From positions 1 through 12,227 of the forward strand of contig JBAXRO010000057.1 of the NCBI GenBank assembly GCA_037131165.1: a stretch of DNA of 12,227 nt, in the 5' to 3' direction. Positions 1 through 8,428 of this stretch are shown here, one piece after another. This DNA is from WLNJ01 sp037131165 (GTDB lineage: Bacteria; Actinomycetota; Thermoleophilia; Solirubrobacterales; Solirubrobacteraceae). The notes beneath the pieces were generated by a model. That model had not been told where the DNA came from and did no database searches. It saw only the letters and a program-made list of their open reading frames with translations. The translations under genes and the position numbers were made by a program. The first letter of the stretch is position 1. Each line of letters opens with the position of its first letter.

Positions 1-1
1 G

Positions 2-583
2 GCAGCGCTCGGTGTCCTGCTGTTCATGATCCAGGCGGTACTCGGGCGTGGCGGCCAGATCCCGAAGATCACGCGGCCGTTGACCGTTGCCGGCGCAGTG
101 CTGACGGCGTTCGGGAGCATCGGCTACGCGGTCGTGATCTCCGTCGCCGCGGCCAACTTCGTCAACAACTCGGGGATCACCTACGAGCAGGCTCGCGACG
201 TGACGGGCGGGACCCTCTTCCTCGCAGTCCAGCTCTCCAGCGTGCTCGGCCCGCTTCTGCTCGCATTCAGCCTCGTGATGACCTCGATCCACTCGATGAG
301 GGTCGGCCTGCTGACCCGATTCATGGGTTACCTCGGAGTGGTCGCCGCCGTCCTCCCGTTCCTTCCGATCGGGCCGCTTCGCCAGCTCTCTCAGGCTCCG
401 GTGATCCCGCTCTTCTGGTTCATCGCTCTCGCGGTGCTGATCAGCGGACGCTGGCCGGGCAGCGGAGTGCCGAAGGCATGGCTCGACGGCGAAGCCCACC
501 CGTGGCCGTCGGCGGCCGAGGCCCGTGAGGCCCGCGAGCAGGCCGAAGCCGCCGGCGACGGCTCCTCCAACGGCAAGGCCTGA
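2..583 (+). CDS. Polytopic membrane protein of unknown function (C-terminal part, cut by left window edge)
   Basis: The reading frame is open to the left edge, so the true start lies outside the window; an internal ATG at 26 sits inside a hydrophobic stretch and is an unlikely start. About 193 residues are visible. They contain a partial hydrophobic segment at the edge and four further membrane-length segments: around LTVAGAVLTAFGSIGYAVV, LFLAVQLSSVLGPLLLAFS, LGVVAAVLPFLPIG and IPLFWFIALAVLISG. After the last segment comes a hydrophilic, probably cytoplasmic tail rich in Ala and Glu (AAEAREAREQAEAAG) ending in SSNGKA. No catalytic motif is visible and I do not recognise the family with confidence; it resembles small uncharacterised actinobacterial integral membrane proteins. 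It lies 112 bp upstream of acs on the same strand. No strong terminator is visible between them, so co-transcription is possible but not shown. Confidence 0.72.
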   Translation, partial: AALGVLLFMIQAVLGRGGQIPKITRPLTVAGAVLTAFGSIGYAVVISVAAANFVNNSGITYEQARDVTGGTLFLAVQLSSVLGPLLLAFSLVMTSIHSMRVGLLTRFMGYLGVVAAVLPFLPIGPLRQLSQAPVIPLFWFIALAVLISGRWPGSGVPKAWLDGEAHPWPSAAEAREAREQAEAAGDGSSNGKA

Positions 584-680
584 GCGCCGGCGCCACACTA
601 CGGCCGCGAGCGACGAACTCCGATCGCAATCCCTCCCGGTTTAGGGGAGAATCAACGCGAGCGCAGGTTCAGCAGTCCAC

Positions 681-691
681 AAGAGGGGGAG
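681..691 (+). promoter_or_regulatory. Ribosome binding site of acs
   Basis: The purine run AAGAGGGGGAG ends four bases before the ATG at 696 and supports that start. It is the clearest Shine-Dalgarno sequence in the window. The upstream spacer 584-680 contains a possible weak -10 element (GAGAAT in TTTAGGGGAGAAT) but no convincing -35 partner. Confidence 0.7.
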
Positions 692-695
692 CGGC

Positions 696-2690
<1,995 letters not shown>

Positions 2691-2762
2691 GTAGGAGGCG
2701 CCCGGCCTGACTGGCTCGACCCAACCGACGGGCCGAACTGCGAAACGAGCGGGGCCGAAAAC

Positions 2763-3143
2763 TCAGTCGATCAGCTCGATCTCGCACGAGGTCCCGGGTG
2801 CGTTCGCGAGACGGCTGTCCGCCGTAAGGAGGACTGTCCCAAGCCGTTCCGCCAGCGCCACGTAGACGGCGTCGTAAGGAGTCAGGTTCTGCCGCAGCTC
2901 CCAGCAGCGGTCGATGAGGGCGAGATGCGGCGCTCGCGCTATGCGGAGGCGGGCAAGGTCCGCTACCGCCTCCTCTCCCCGCACCGCCCCGCCGAAGACC
3001 CTGCGCCATGCAGACATGACCTCGAGATCGATCAAGTCAGGCGCGACGAGAGTCTCGCCTCTCAACCTCTCCCTGATGCGAACGCCATCCGGACCGTCGT
3101 CACCGAGGGCCGGGACGATGACGCTCGCATCCACGACGATCAC
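2763..3143 (-). CDS. vapC: VapC-type PIN-domain ribonuclease toxin
   Basis: A small PIN-domain protein, predicted Mg2+-dependent RNase and toxin of a type II toxin-antitoxin pair. With the GTG at 3143 as start it is 126 residues and opens MIVVDASVIV, the standard VapC beginning. The PIN acidic residues are all present: Asp5 (VVDAS), Glu41 (DLEVMSAWR), Asp91 (PYDAVYVALAE) and Asp109 (LLTADSRLA), so the active site looks intact. An upstream in-frame GTG at 3182 would add 13 residues (STAIRGESPSPAV) unlike the family and would overlap the antitoxin gene; I prefer 3143, which lies 16 bp after the antitoxin stop. No strong Shine-Dalgarno sequence precedes either start, so translation is probably coupled to the antitoxin gene. 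The RNA target cannot be inferred. The gene ends convergently with acs, 72 bp away. Confidence 0.88.
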   Translation of the reverse strand: MIVVDASVIVPALGDDGPDGVRIRERLRGETLVAPDLIDLEVMSAWRRVFGGAVRGEEAVADLARLRIARAPHLALIDRCWELRQNLTPYDAVYVALAERLGTVLLTADSRLANAPGTSCEIELID

Positions 3144-3159
3144 AGCTGGACTCGGCGAC

Positions 3160-3390
3160 TCACCGCGAATCGCGGTCGACACGGATCAGCCGCACGGCCT
3201 CTGCAACCGGGATCGACCCTCCGCTTCGCTGGCCTGCCGAATCGAGTACCTCGTCGAGAGTGGGCTGACGAGCGTCGGCTGTCAGGCGCGCGAGCAGGTA
3301 CTCCTGAAGGGACATTCCCTGATTGGCAGCTCGCATCCGCATGGTCCTGTGGACATCATCGGGCACGTTCTTGACTTGGATGGTCGCCAC
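3160..3390 (-). CDS. Ribbon-helix-helix antitoxin (VapB/FitA-like) paired with the PIN toxin
   Basis: Predicted DNA-binding antitoxin that neutralises the adjacent PIN toxin and represses its own operon. Starting from the GTG at 3390 it is 76 residues. MATIQVKNVPDDVH forms the DNA-contacting beta strand and turn, and RTMRMRAANQGMSLQEYLLARL the two helices of an RHH fold, as in FitA-type proteins. The C-terminal part (TLDEVLDSAG to VDRDSR) would be the toxin-binding tail. An in-frame ATG at 3486 would give 108 residues, but the added 32 residues (MKGSLTVRLPLPPS onward) precede the conserved RHH start and would be encoded across the operator-like repeats, so I reject it. It is first in a two-gene operon, followed after 16 bp by the toxin gene. 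No Shine-Dalgarno sequence is visible; a -10-like TACTCT lies 7 bases upstream of the GTG, consistent with a leaderless mRNA. Confidence 0.85.
   Translation of the reverse strand: MATIQVKNVPDDVHRTMRMRAANQGMSLQEYLLARLTADARQPTLDEVLDSAGQRSGGSIPVAEAVRLIRVDRDSR
3162..3176. repeat. 15-bp inverted repeat at the antitoxin-toxin junction
   Basis: ACCGCGA-A-TCGCGGT has perfect 7-bp arms around a single base. It covers the end of the antitoxin gene (stop at 3160-3162) just upstream of the preferred toxin start. In the minus-strand mRNA it could fold as a 5-bp stem with a GATTC loop, and its 3' arm runs into the SD-like GGTGAG. That could limit toxin translation unless ribosomes arrive from the antitoxin frame. 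The function is inference; the symmetry is read directly. Confidence 0.45.
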
Positions 3391-3392
3391 TT

Positions 3393-3420
3393 GCGCCAGA
3401 GTAGCGCCAAAATGGCGCCA
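3393..3420 (-). promoter_or_regulatory. Probable operator/promoter of the toxin-antitoxin operon: three TGGCGC repeats at 11-bp spacing
   Basis: On the minus strand TGGCGC (GCGCCA on plus) occurs at 3415-3420, 3404-3409 and 3393-3398, exactly 11 bp apart, about one helical turn. The first copy lies in the self-palindrome TGGCGCCA (3413-3420). The -10-like TACTCT (3398-3403) lies between the second and third copies and overlaps the third by one base, so bound protein would cover it. RHH antitoxins commonly bind short phased repeats just upstream of their own gene, which supports autoregulation. No good -35 hexamer is visible. Confidence 0.6.
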
Positions 3421-3532
3421 ACTCTCACCGCGAGCCGGATTGCGGCTTGGCGGCAGGGGAAGCCTGACAGTCAGCGACCCCTTCATTACGAGTGAAGTGT
3501 TCGCCCCGGAATGAGTGGCTGGGCGGCTGGAC

Positions 3533-3551
3533 GCTGACTCGGGGAGTCAGC
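3533..3551 (-). terminator. Hairpin overlapping the stop codon of the ThyX-like gene, possible terminator
   Basis: GCTGACTC-GGG-GAGTCAGC is a perfect 8-bp stem with a 3-base loop. The stop codon of the ThyX-like gene (3547-3549) lies in one arm. The minus-strand transcript has no U tract after the stem (it continues GTCCAGCC), which is common for high-GC terminators but leaves termination unproven. It separates the ThyX-like gene from the toxin-antitoxin promoter immediately downstream. Confidence 0.45.
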
Positions 3552-5124
3552 CGTCGCGCGACTCGGCTCGCAGCTCGCTCATCATCCGCTCGAGACGGGG
3601 TTCCGACTCCTCGTCCACGTGGACCATCAGCTCGGCGATCGACGGGTGAACCGCGGCGATCCGGTCGCGCATCGCGATCGCGACGGCTCGGTAGGTCGGG
3701 TGACCTTCGCGGCCGGAGCGCAGCTCGATCAGCTGCATCGCCTCGCGGGCGTTGAGGTCGAGGATGAAGCGGATCCGGTAGCCGAGGCAGAGCGCGTACG
3801 GGGCATGGCTGGCCTTACCGGCCGAGATCAGGGCCTCCCAGGCCCGCGCCGACACCTCCAACGCCTCGCGGTAGTCGTCGCCGCAGCCGGCCTGCTCGAC
3901 CTCCGACGGCACGCCCGCCCCGAGGAGCGGTGACAACGTCTGCCACTGGACGGTGAGCATCCTGTGGCGCTGGAGATCGCGGAATGCGCCGTAGTCGGCT
4001 ACGACCTCGAACCTGTAACGCAGGCTTTCGAGCCCGCGGCCCGGGCGGTGGCGTCGGTTGGCACGCTTCCCGACCAAGTCGGCGAGCATCCGGGCGCGCT
4101 CCTCACCTGAGAGGCGTGCGACCACATCGCGGGTCTCGCGCTCACTCCTTCCGGCCGCCTCGAACAGCAGCGCCGCAAGCAGCTCGTCCTCGCTGCCCTC
4201 GACCGCGAGCAGGTCGACCGACGGGCCTGGGTTGGCAGCCGCCTCGGCGCCTATCCCGAGCTTTTCGCTCCACTTGCGCCCTGCCTCCTCACGCGCCCTG
4301 AGATATTCGATCCACTCGCCGCCGCGATCAGGCCGTTCGACCCTCGCAACGAAGCTCGGCATCACCTGCTGGACGGTCCGCAGGATCATCGCCCCGTACT
4401 CGCGGGCCTCGGGCAGCGGGTGGGCCATCAGGTGGAGGATCAGCTGCTCGTAGGTTTGGCCGGTCGCGTACATGCCCATGTGGGAGAGCGAAGATGCGGG
4501 CAGCAGGCCGCGCAGCAGGTCGAACGCCTTCGCCTTGACGGCACGCATGTGCGCCGCCTCGGACTCGCCGGCGCCCGGCGGGTAGGCCTCCGCAGCCCAG
4601 GCGACCACCTTCGGAATCGACTTGGAGTAGATGTCGAAGATCCTGTCCATCGCCGCCCGGTAGCCGGGGCCGAGCGCCTCCTCCCGGTGGTAGCGGTAGC
4701 CACCTCCGGGCATCGGCTCGTCCCAGGCGAGGTATCTGGTCGACTGCTCGAGGTAGGCGGCCAGCCGCGGGCGCTGGAGGATCTTCGTCATCACGTTGGA
4801 GACCCACTCGCAGGCGATGTGCATCCCGCCGAGCTGGGCTACGGAGTCGTCGCCGTAGCCGAGGAAGATCCGGTCGTAGAGTTCGGCGGCGCGCTTGCCC
4901 TCCGAGCCCTCGAAGGCGGCGGGCGCCTGTTCGAGCGAATCGGCGAACTCGTCGATGAAGAGCCTGCGCAGCGTCCCCGGGTAGCGGCTATAGCGGGCGA
5001 ACAGAGCGCCCTTGACGGTCTCGGGCAGGTTGACGAGGGCGAAGACCGGCTCGTCGAGATTGGTGAAGCGCGCCTCCAGCAGCGCCCGTTCCTCGGGAGT
5101 GAATGTCTCGACGGGGCGCTGCAC
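3547..5124 (-). CDS. Tandem-domain ThyX-like protein (FAD-dependent thymidylate synthase family, two halves)
   Basis: ThyX converts dUMP to dTMP using FAD, NADPH and methylene-tetrahydrofolate, and is normally a ~220-250-residue homotetramer. This protein has 525 residues with two ThyX-like halves. In the first, GYGDDSVAQ and then QRPRLAAYLEQSTRY (117-131) match the signature RHRxxSxNExSxR, but with His to Pro119, Ser to Ala123 and Asn to Leu125; Glu126, Ser128 and Arg130 remain. In the second, FRDLQRHRMLT (381-391) keeps Arg386-His387-Arg388 but the rest reads VQWQTLS, so Glu, Ser and Arg are lost. A late block ELRSGREGHPTYR (468-479) keeps an Arg where ThyX has its C-terminal nucleotide-contacting Arg. 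Together the halves could form one composite site, or the protein may be an inactive or repurposed paralogue. The GTG start is the only good one, since an in-frame TAG lies five codons upstream. There is no Shine-Dalgarno sequence; a weak -10-like TAGCCT is 9 bases upstream. It is divergent from the P450 gene. Confidence 0.85.
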   Translation of the reverse strand: MQRPVETFTPEERALLEARFTNLDEPVFALVNLPETVKGALFARYSRYPGTLRRLFIDEFADSLEQAPAAFEGSEGKRAAELYDRIFLGYGDDSVAQLGGMHIACEWVSNVMTKILQRPRLAAYLEQSTRYLAWDEPMPGGGYRYHREEALGPGYRAAMDRIFDIYSKSIPKVVAWAAEAYPPGAGESEAAHMRAVKAKAFDLLRGLLPASSLSHMGMYATGQTYEQLILHLMAHPLPEAREYGAMILRTVQQVMPSFVARVERPDRGGEWIEYLRAREEAGRKWSEKLGIGAEAAANPGPSVDLLAVEGSEDELLAALLFEAAGRSERETRDVVARLSGEERARMLADLVGKRANRRHRPGRGLESLRYRFEVVADYGAFRDLQRHRMLTVQWQTLSPLLGAGVPSEVEQAGCGDDYREALEVSARAWEALISAGKASHAPYALCLGYRIRFILDLNAREAMQLIELRSGREGHPTYRAVAIAMRDRIAAVHPSIAELMVHVDEESEPRLERMMSELRAESRDG

Positions 5125-5295
5125 GGACGCGCAAGGCTAGCCGCGCGGGCTGACGGTGGCCAACGGAAACCCCGCTCGGCGCGGCAGTTGACGAGCGAAC
5201 CGCGCACGCTCGGCCCGCATGCTCGACCCCGTTGGTTGCCGCAGCGCCCCTTACGTGAAGCGGAGAGCCGCCCGCACTCGCCATACTCGCTTGAG
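5125..5295. promoter_or_regulatory. Divergent intergenic region between the ThyX-like and P450 genes
   Basis: This 171-bp spacer must hold promoters for both flanking genes. On the minus side TAGCCT (5134-5139 on plus) lies 9 bases before the GTG of the ThyX-like gene. On the plus side CATACT (5282-5287) lies 8 bases before the P450 ATG. Both positions would give leaderless or nearly leaderless transcripts, and neither gene has a convincing Shine-Dalgarno sequence. No clear -35 hexamers or operator symmetry were found. Confidence 0.35.
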
Positions 5296-6651
5296 ATGGC
5301 GCTGCCACCCGGACCGCAAGAGTCACGCCTCCGCCAGACGCTCGCCTGGTCGCTGAGGACACCACCCTTCCTCGGTCGCAACCGGGAGCGCTACGGCGAC
5401 GTCTTCACGATGCGGATCGCAGCCGCGGACCCGATCGTCGTCGTCAGCGATCCGGAACTCGTCAAGAAGGTCTTCACCGGCGACCCGAACATCCTTCGCG
5501 CAGGAGAGGGCAACGCGATCCTCGGCCCCGTGCTGGGCGACCACTCGGTGCTGCTGCTTGACGGCCCTGAGCACCTTCGCCATCGCAAGCTGCTGCTGCC
5601 GGCTTTTCACGGCGAGCGAATGTCGGCGTACACGCAACTGATGCGCGACGTGACCAACACCGCGATCGACGGCTGGCCGGTCGGGGAGAACATCCCGCTG
5701 CTCCCCCGCTTCCAGGCGATCACGCTCGACATCATCCTGCGGGCCGTATTCGGGCTCGAACCCGGCGACCGCCAAGCCGATCCGCTGCGCGAGGCGATGA
5801 GGAAGATGATGAGCTGGGGCACGACCCCGCTTGCAGCGATCTTCATGTCCCTCGAGGCAAACGGCAAGCCGGGCCCCTGGCGGCTGGCCCAACGGGCAGT
5901 GGACCAAGCCGACTCGCTGCTCTACGCGCACATCGCCGAGCGAAGGGCCGCAGGCGACCTCGCCGACCGGGACGACGTGCTCTCGATGCTCCTCCAGGCA
6001 GTCGACGAGGACGGCAACGGCCTGACCGACCAGGAGCTCCGTGACGAGCTGATGACCCTCCTGACCGCCGGGCACGAGACGACCGCCACCGCCCTCGCGT
6101 GGGCCTACGAGCGGCTGCTGCGCCAGCCCGAAGACATGGAGCGCCTGCGTGAGGAGGCGCTCGGCGACGACGTCGAAGACGGCTGGACAGACGCCGTGAT
6201 CCGCGAGGCGATGAGGCGCAGGCCGCCGATCCCGATGGTCGTGCGCAAGCTTTCGGAGCCGTGGACCCTGCGCGAGGAGGACGGCCCGCTGCCGGCAGGA
6301 ACCCTTGTGGCGCCGGCGATCTGGCTGATCCACCACAGGCCGGACATCTACCCCGAGCCCGGGGCCTTCAAGCCCGAGCGCTGGCTCGACACCAAGCCCG
6401 ACACCTACCGTTGGCTCCCGTTCGGCGGTGGGGTCCGCCGCTGCCTCGGGGCATCGTTCGCGCTGCTCGAGATGCGGGAGGTGCTGAGGACGATCGTCGG
6501 CCGGGTCGAACTCGAGGTCGCGGGCCCGGCAGCGAAGCGCGAGCCGATCACTCGAAGGGCGATCGTGATCTCACCACGCCACAGGACGATGGCCCGGGTC
6601 GCCGCCAAGCGGCCCGCCAGTGAGCCGGTGGCGACCGGCGCCACCGCCTGA
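5296..6651 (+). CDS. Cytochrome P450 monooxygenase, substrate unknown
   Basis: Heme-thiolate monooxygenase of 451 residues that would need separate electron-transfer partners, none of which is encoded here. It opens with a Pro-rich LPPGP motif and has no signal peptide or membrane anchor, so it is probably soluble. Diagnostic elements in order are the I-helix AGHETT (258-263) with the oxygen-activating acid/Thr pair, the K-helix ExxR as EAMR (304-307), the PERW meander region (FKPERWLD), and the heme loop FGGGVRRCLG (376-385) with Cys383 as axial ligand. All key residues are intact. I chose the ATG at 5296 because the LPPGP motif follows it directly; the open frame continues 292 codons upstream, but only antisense to the ThyX-like gene. 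The SD-like signal (TTGAG) is weak. The general sequence style recalls bacterial P450s acting on fatty-acid, terpenoid or xenobiotic substrates, but neighbours give no hint. Confidence 0.95.
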   Translation: MALPPGPQESRLRQTLAWSLRTPPFLGRNRERYGDVFTMRIAAADPIVVVSDPELVKKVFTGDPNILRAGEGNAILGPVLGDHSVLLLDGPEHLRHRKLLLPAFHGERMSAYTQLMRDVTNTAIDGWPVGENIPLLPRFQAITLDIILRAVFGLEPGDRQADPLREAMRKMMSWGTTPLAAIFMSLEANGKPGPWRLAQRAVDQADSLLYAHIAERRAAGDLADRDDVLSMLLQAVDEDGNGLTDQELRDELMTLLTAGHETTATALAWAYERLLRQPEDMERLREEALGDDVEDGWTDAVIREAMRRRPPIPMVVRKLSEPWTLREEDGPLPAGTLVAPAIWLIHHRPDIYPEPGAFKPERWLDTKPDTYRWLPFGGGVRRCLGASFALLEMREVLRTIVGRVELEVAGPAAKREPITRRAIVISPRHRTMARVAAKRPASEPVATGATA

Positions 6652-6792
6652 CCGCAGCCCTCCGGTAGCGGTTCCGAGACGGTCCGCCAAAGACGTGCCC
6701 TGCCGCGGACCGGTACCGCCGGGGACAGGCGACAGCGGACCGCGACGATCCTGACGACACAGCTGAGGTCCGGGCCCGAGGCCCCGCAACGA
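6652..6792. other. Non-coding spacer downstream of the P450 gene
   Basis: Part of the longest gene-free gap (6652-6858), between convergent genes. I see no convincing ORF, RNA gene or promoter here. Short GC-rich symmetries such as ACCGGTACC occur but are no more than expected at this composition. Confidence 0.5.
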
Positions 6793-6822
6793 GAAAGGGA
6801 GCCCGCAAGCGGACTCCCTTTC
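6793..6822. terminator. Bidirectional transcription terminator hairpin between convergent genes
   Basis: The arms GAAAGGGAGCCCGC and GCGGACTCCCTTTC pair over 14 positions with a single C-A mismatch, around a minimal CAAG loop. The stem starts with A-T pairs on its outer side and has a G/C core, the usual shape of a factor-independent hairpin in high-GC genomes. It sits between the P450 stop (6651) and the stop of the flavoprotein gene (6859), so it can serve both. There is no extended T tract beyond the CCCTTTC of the arm. Confidence 0.82.
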
Positions 6823-6858
6823 GAGACTTCAGGGCGAGCTCCGTCGGCTGCCGAGCGA

Positions 6859-8376
6859 TTACTCGGAGAGCGGCTTCTCCATCGACTTGGGCTCGGGGAC
6901 GGTCTTGTACGGCTGGATCTCACGCGGCTCCTCGCCGGACTCGTCTTCCTCGTGGTAGGCGCTCTCGGCGTTGACGGCCCAGATGTCGTGACCGGCCCCG
7001 TCCAACACGTTCTCCACGGCCCGCATCGACGTGAGCATCGAGTGGTCCGAGTTGTTGTAGCGGTGCAACCCGTTGCGACCGACCTGGACGAGGTTCGGAA
7101 CCGTCTCCAGCCAGTCGCGGATCTTGCGGACGCGGATGTCGTACTCCGGGTCGTACATCGGGTAGGCCTTCTCGACCCTGACTGCGAAGCCCTGCTTGAC
7201 GCGGCTCGGATCACCGAGGCCGAGCTGGGCGAGCTCGCGCTTGCCGAGCTCGACGAGCTTGTCGTCATCCATCTCCCAGAGCTCATCGCCCTCGAAGCAG
7301 AAGTACTCAAGGCCGATGCAGGTCTCGTTGACCTCCGGATCGGGAACCATCCACGGGCTCCATGAACGGAAGTTCTGGATGCGCCCGGCTGTGACGTCGG
7401 GCTCATGGATGTAGATCCAGTTGTCAGGGAACGGCTCATTCTGCGGGTCGTCGACCTCGATCACGAGTCCGACCGTGAGGAAGTCGCGGTAGCGCAGTCC
7501 CTTGGCCGCGGCCTGTACGGCCTCGTCGGTCGCGGGGTTGGCGATGCCGACCGTGTTGCGCAGTGCCAGCGAGGAGATCACATGACTGCAGGGCACCTCC
7601 TGGCCTCCGGCGGTCACGCTGACGACTTGGCCGTTCTCGATCTTGATCTCGCTGACGTGGGCGTTCATGCGGACCTCGCCACCACGCTCGACGATCTTCT
7701 CGCTCATCCGCTCCCACATCTGGCCGGGTCCGTAACGCGGGTAGTTGAACTCGTCGATCAGCGACTTGATCTTGTTGCCCTTGTTGCCGAAGAACGCCGC
7801 CTTTGCAGCCGAGAAGAACGAGAGGCCCTTGATCCGCTGGGCTGCCCACTCGGCCTGGATCTCGGTGCAGGGGACGCCCCAGACCTTCTCCGTGTAGCTC
7901 TTGAAGAAGAGCGTGTAGAGGCGCTTGCCGAAGCGGTTGGAGACCCACTCCTCGAGGTTCTTCTCGTTGCCCTTCGGCTTGAGCGAGGCGATCAGGTAAG
8001 AGAACCCGGCGCGCGTCAACTCGATCGGGCCAAGCTTCTTGATGACGTCCATGCCCTGCAACGGATAGTCGAGGAACTTCTTGTTCCAGTAGATGCGCGA
8101 CATGCGGGGACGCTGGAGGAACTCGTCCCCCATGATCTCGTCCCAGAGGGCGTTGACCTCGGGGGCCTTGGTGAAGAAGCGGTGGCCGCCGAGATCGAAT
8201 CGGTAGCCGTCGCGGATCTCGGTACGGGCGATACCGCCGAGCATGTCGGTGCCTTCGAAGACGATCACAGGCACGCCACGCTTGGCGAGCAGGTAGCCGG
8301 CCGTGAGGCCAGCGGGGCCGCCTCCGAGAACGGCGACTGGGCGGTCGGGGGTGACGGGCGTTTCTGGGTGGGTCAT
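6859..8376 (-). CDS. FAD-dependent oxidoreductase, UDP-galactopyranose-mutase / amine-oxidase superfamily
   Basis: A 505-residue flavoprotein. Near the N-terminus is the dinucleotide-binding fold VAVLGGGPAGLTAGYLL (14-30), with Glu41 ending the second strand (VIVFEG) to bind the FAD ribose, followed by MLGGIARTE and GGHRFF (63-68). The middle has YTEKVWGVPCTEI (161-173) and RIKGLSFF, which resemble UDP-galactopyranose-mutase-like and protoporphyrinogen-oxidase-like proteins. The C-terminal FAD motif is VQVGRNGLHRYNN (430-442). The tail from about 475 is acidic, then Pro/Lys-rich, and probably disordered. It lacks a signal peptide and is likely cytoplasmic or membrane-associated. It is the last gene of the envelope-glycan-like cluster, 52 bp after a GT39 gene, so a role in modifying a nucleotide- or lipid-linked sugar is plausible. 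That is inference; automatic annotation would probably say only NAD(P)/FAD-dependent oxidoreductase. Confidence 0.82.
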   Translation of the reverse strand: MTHPETPVTPDRPVAVLGGGPAGLTAGYLLAKRGVPVIVFEGTDMLGGIARTEIRDGYRFDLGGHRFFTKAPEVNALWDEIMGDEFLQRPRMSRIYWNKKFLDYPLQGMDVIKKLGPIELTRAGFSYLIASLKPKGNEKNLEEWVSNRFGKRLYTLFFKSYTEKVWGVPCTEIQAEWAAQRIKGLSFFSAAKAAFFGNKGNKIKSLIDEFNYPRYGPGQMWERMSEKIVERGGEVRMNAHVSEIKIENGQVVSVTAGGQEVPCSHVISSLALRNTVGIANPATDEAVQAAAKGLRYRDFLTVGLVIEVDDPQNEPFPDNWIYIHEPDVTAGRIQNFRSWSPWMVPDPEVNETCIGLEYFCFEGDELWEMDDDKLVELGKRELAQLGLGDPSRVKQGFAVRVEKAYPMYDPEYDIRVRKIRDWLETVPNLVQVGRNGLHRYNNSDHSMLTSMRAVENVLDGAGHDIWAVNAESAYHEEDESGEEPREIQPYKTVPEPKSMEKPLSE

Positions 8377-8384
8377 TCTCTCGT

Positions 8385-8388
8385 TCCT
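8385..8388 (-). promoter_or_regulatory. Ribosome binding site of the flavoprotein gene
   Basis: On the minus strand AGGA lies 8 bases before the ATG at 8376, in the purine-rich context AGGAACGAGAGA. It confirms the start and fits translation from within a polycistronic message. Confidence 0.6.
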
Positions 8389-8428
8389 GGCGGTTGTGTT
8401 CAGGCTTGTTTTCGGCGCTTTGGCCCTA

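Noticed and set aside
640..660. CTCCC/GGGAG inverted repeat upstream of acs as an operator or attenuator
   Set aside because: Five-base arms in a GC-rich spacer are expected by chance and there is no further support.
2691..2762. Possible terminator between acs and the toxin gene
   Set aside because: Only a 5-bp CGGCC/GGCCG pairing with a long loop is visible, too weak to call, though the genes are convergent.
3144..3182. GTG at 3182 as start of the PIN toxin
   Set aside because: It adds 13 residues before the conserved VVDAS strand and overlaps the antitoxin gene; the GTG at 3143 gives the normal MIVVDAS opening.
3391..3486. ATG at 3486 as start of the antitoxin
   Set aside because: The added residues precede the canonical RHH start and would be encoded by the phased operator repeats; the GTG at 3390 fits the family.
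4420..5295. Long in-frame extension upstream of the P450 ATG
   Set aside because: It lies entirely antisense to the ThyX-like gene and in its promoter region, has no domain character, and the P450 family start LPPGP follows the ATG at 5296.
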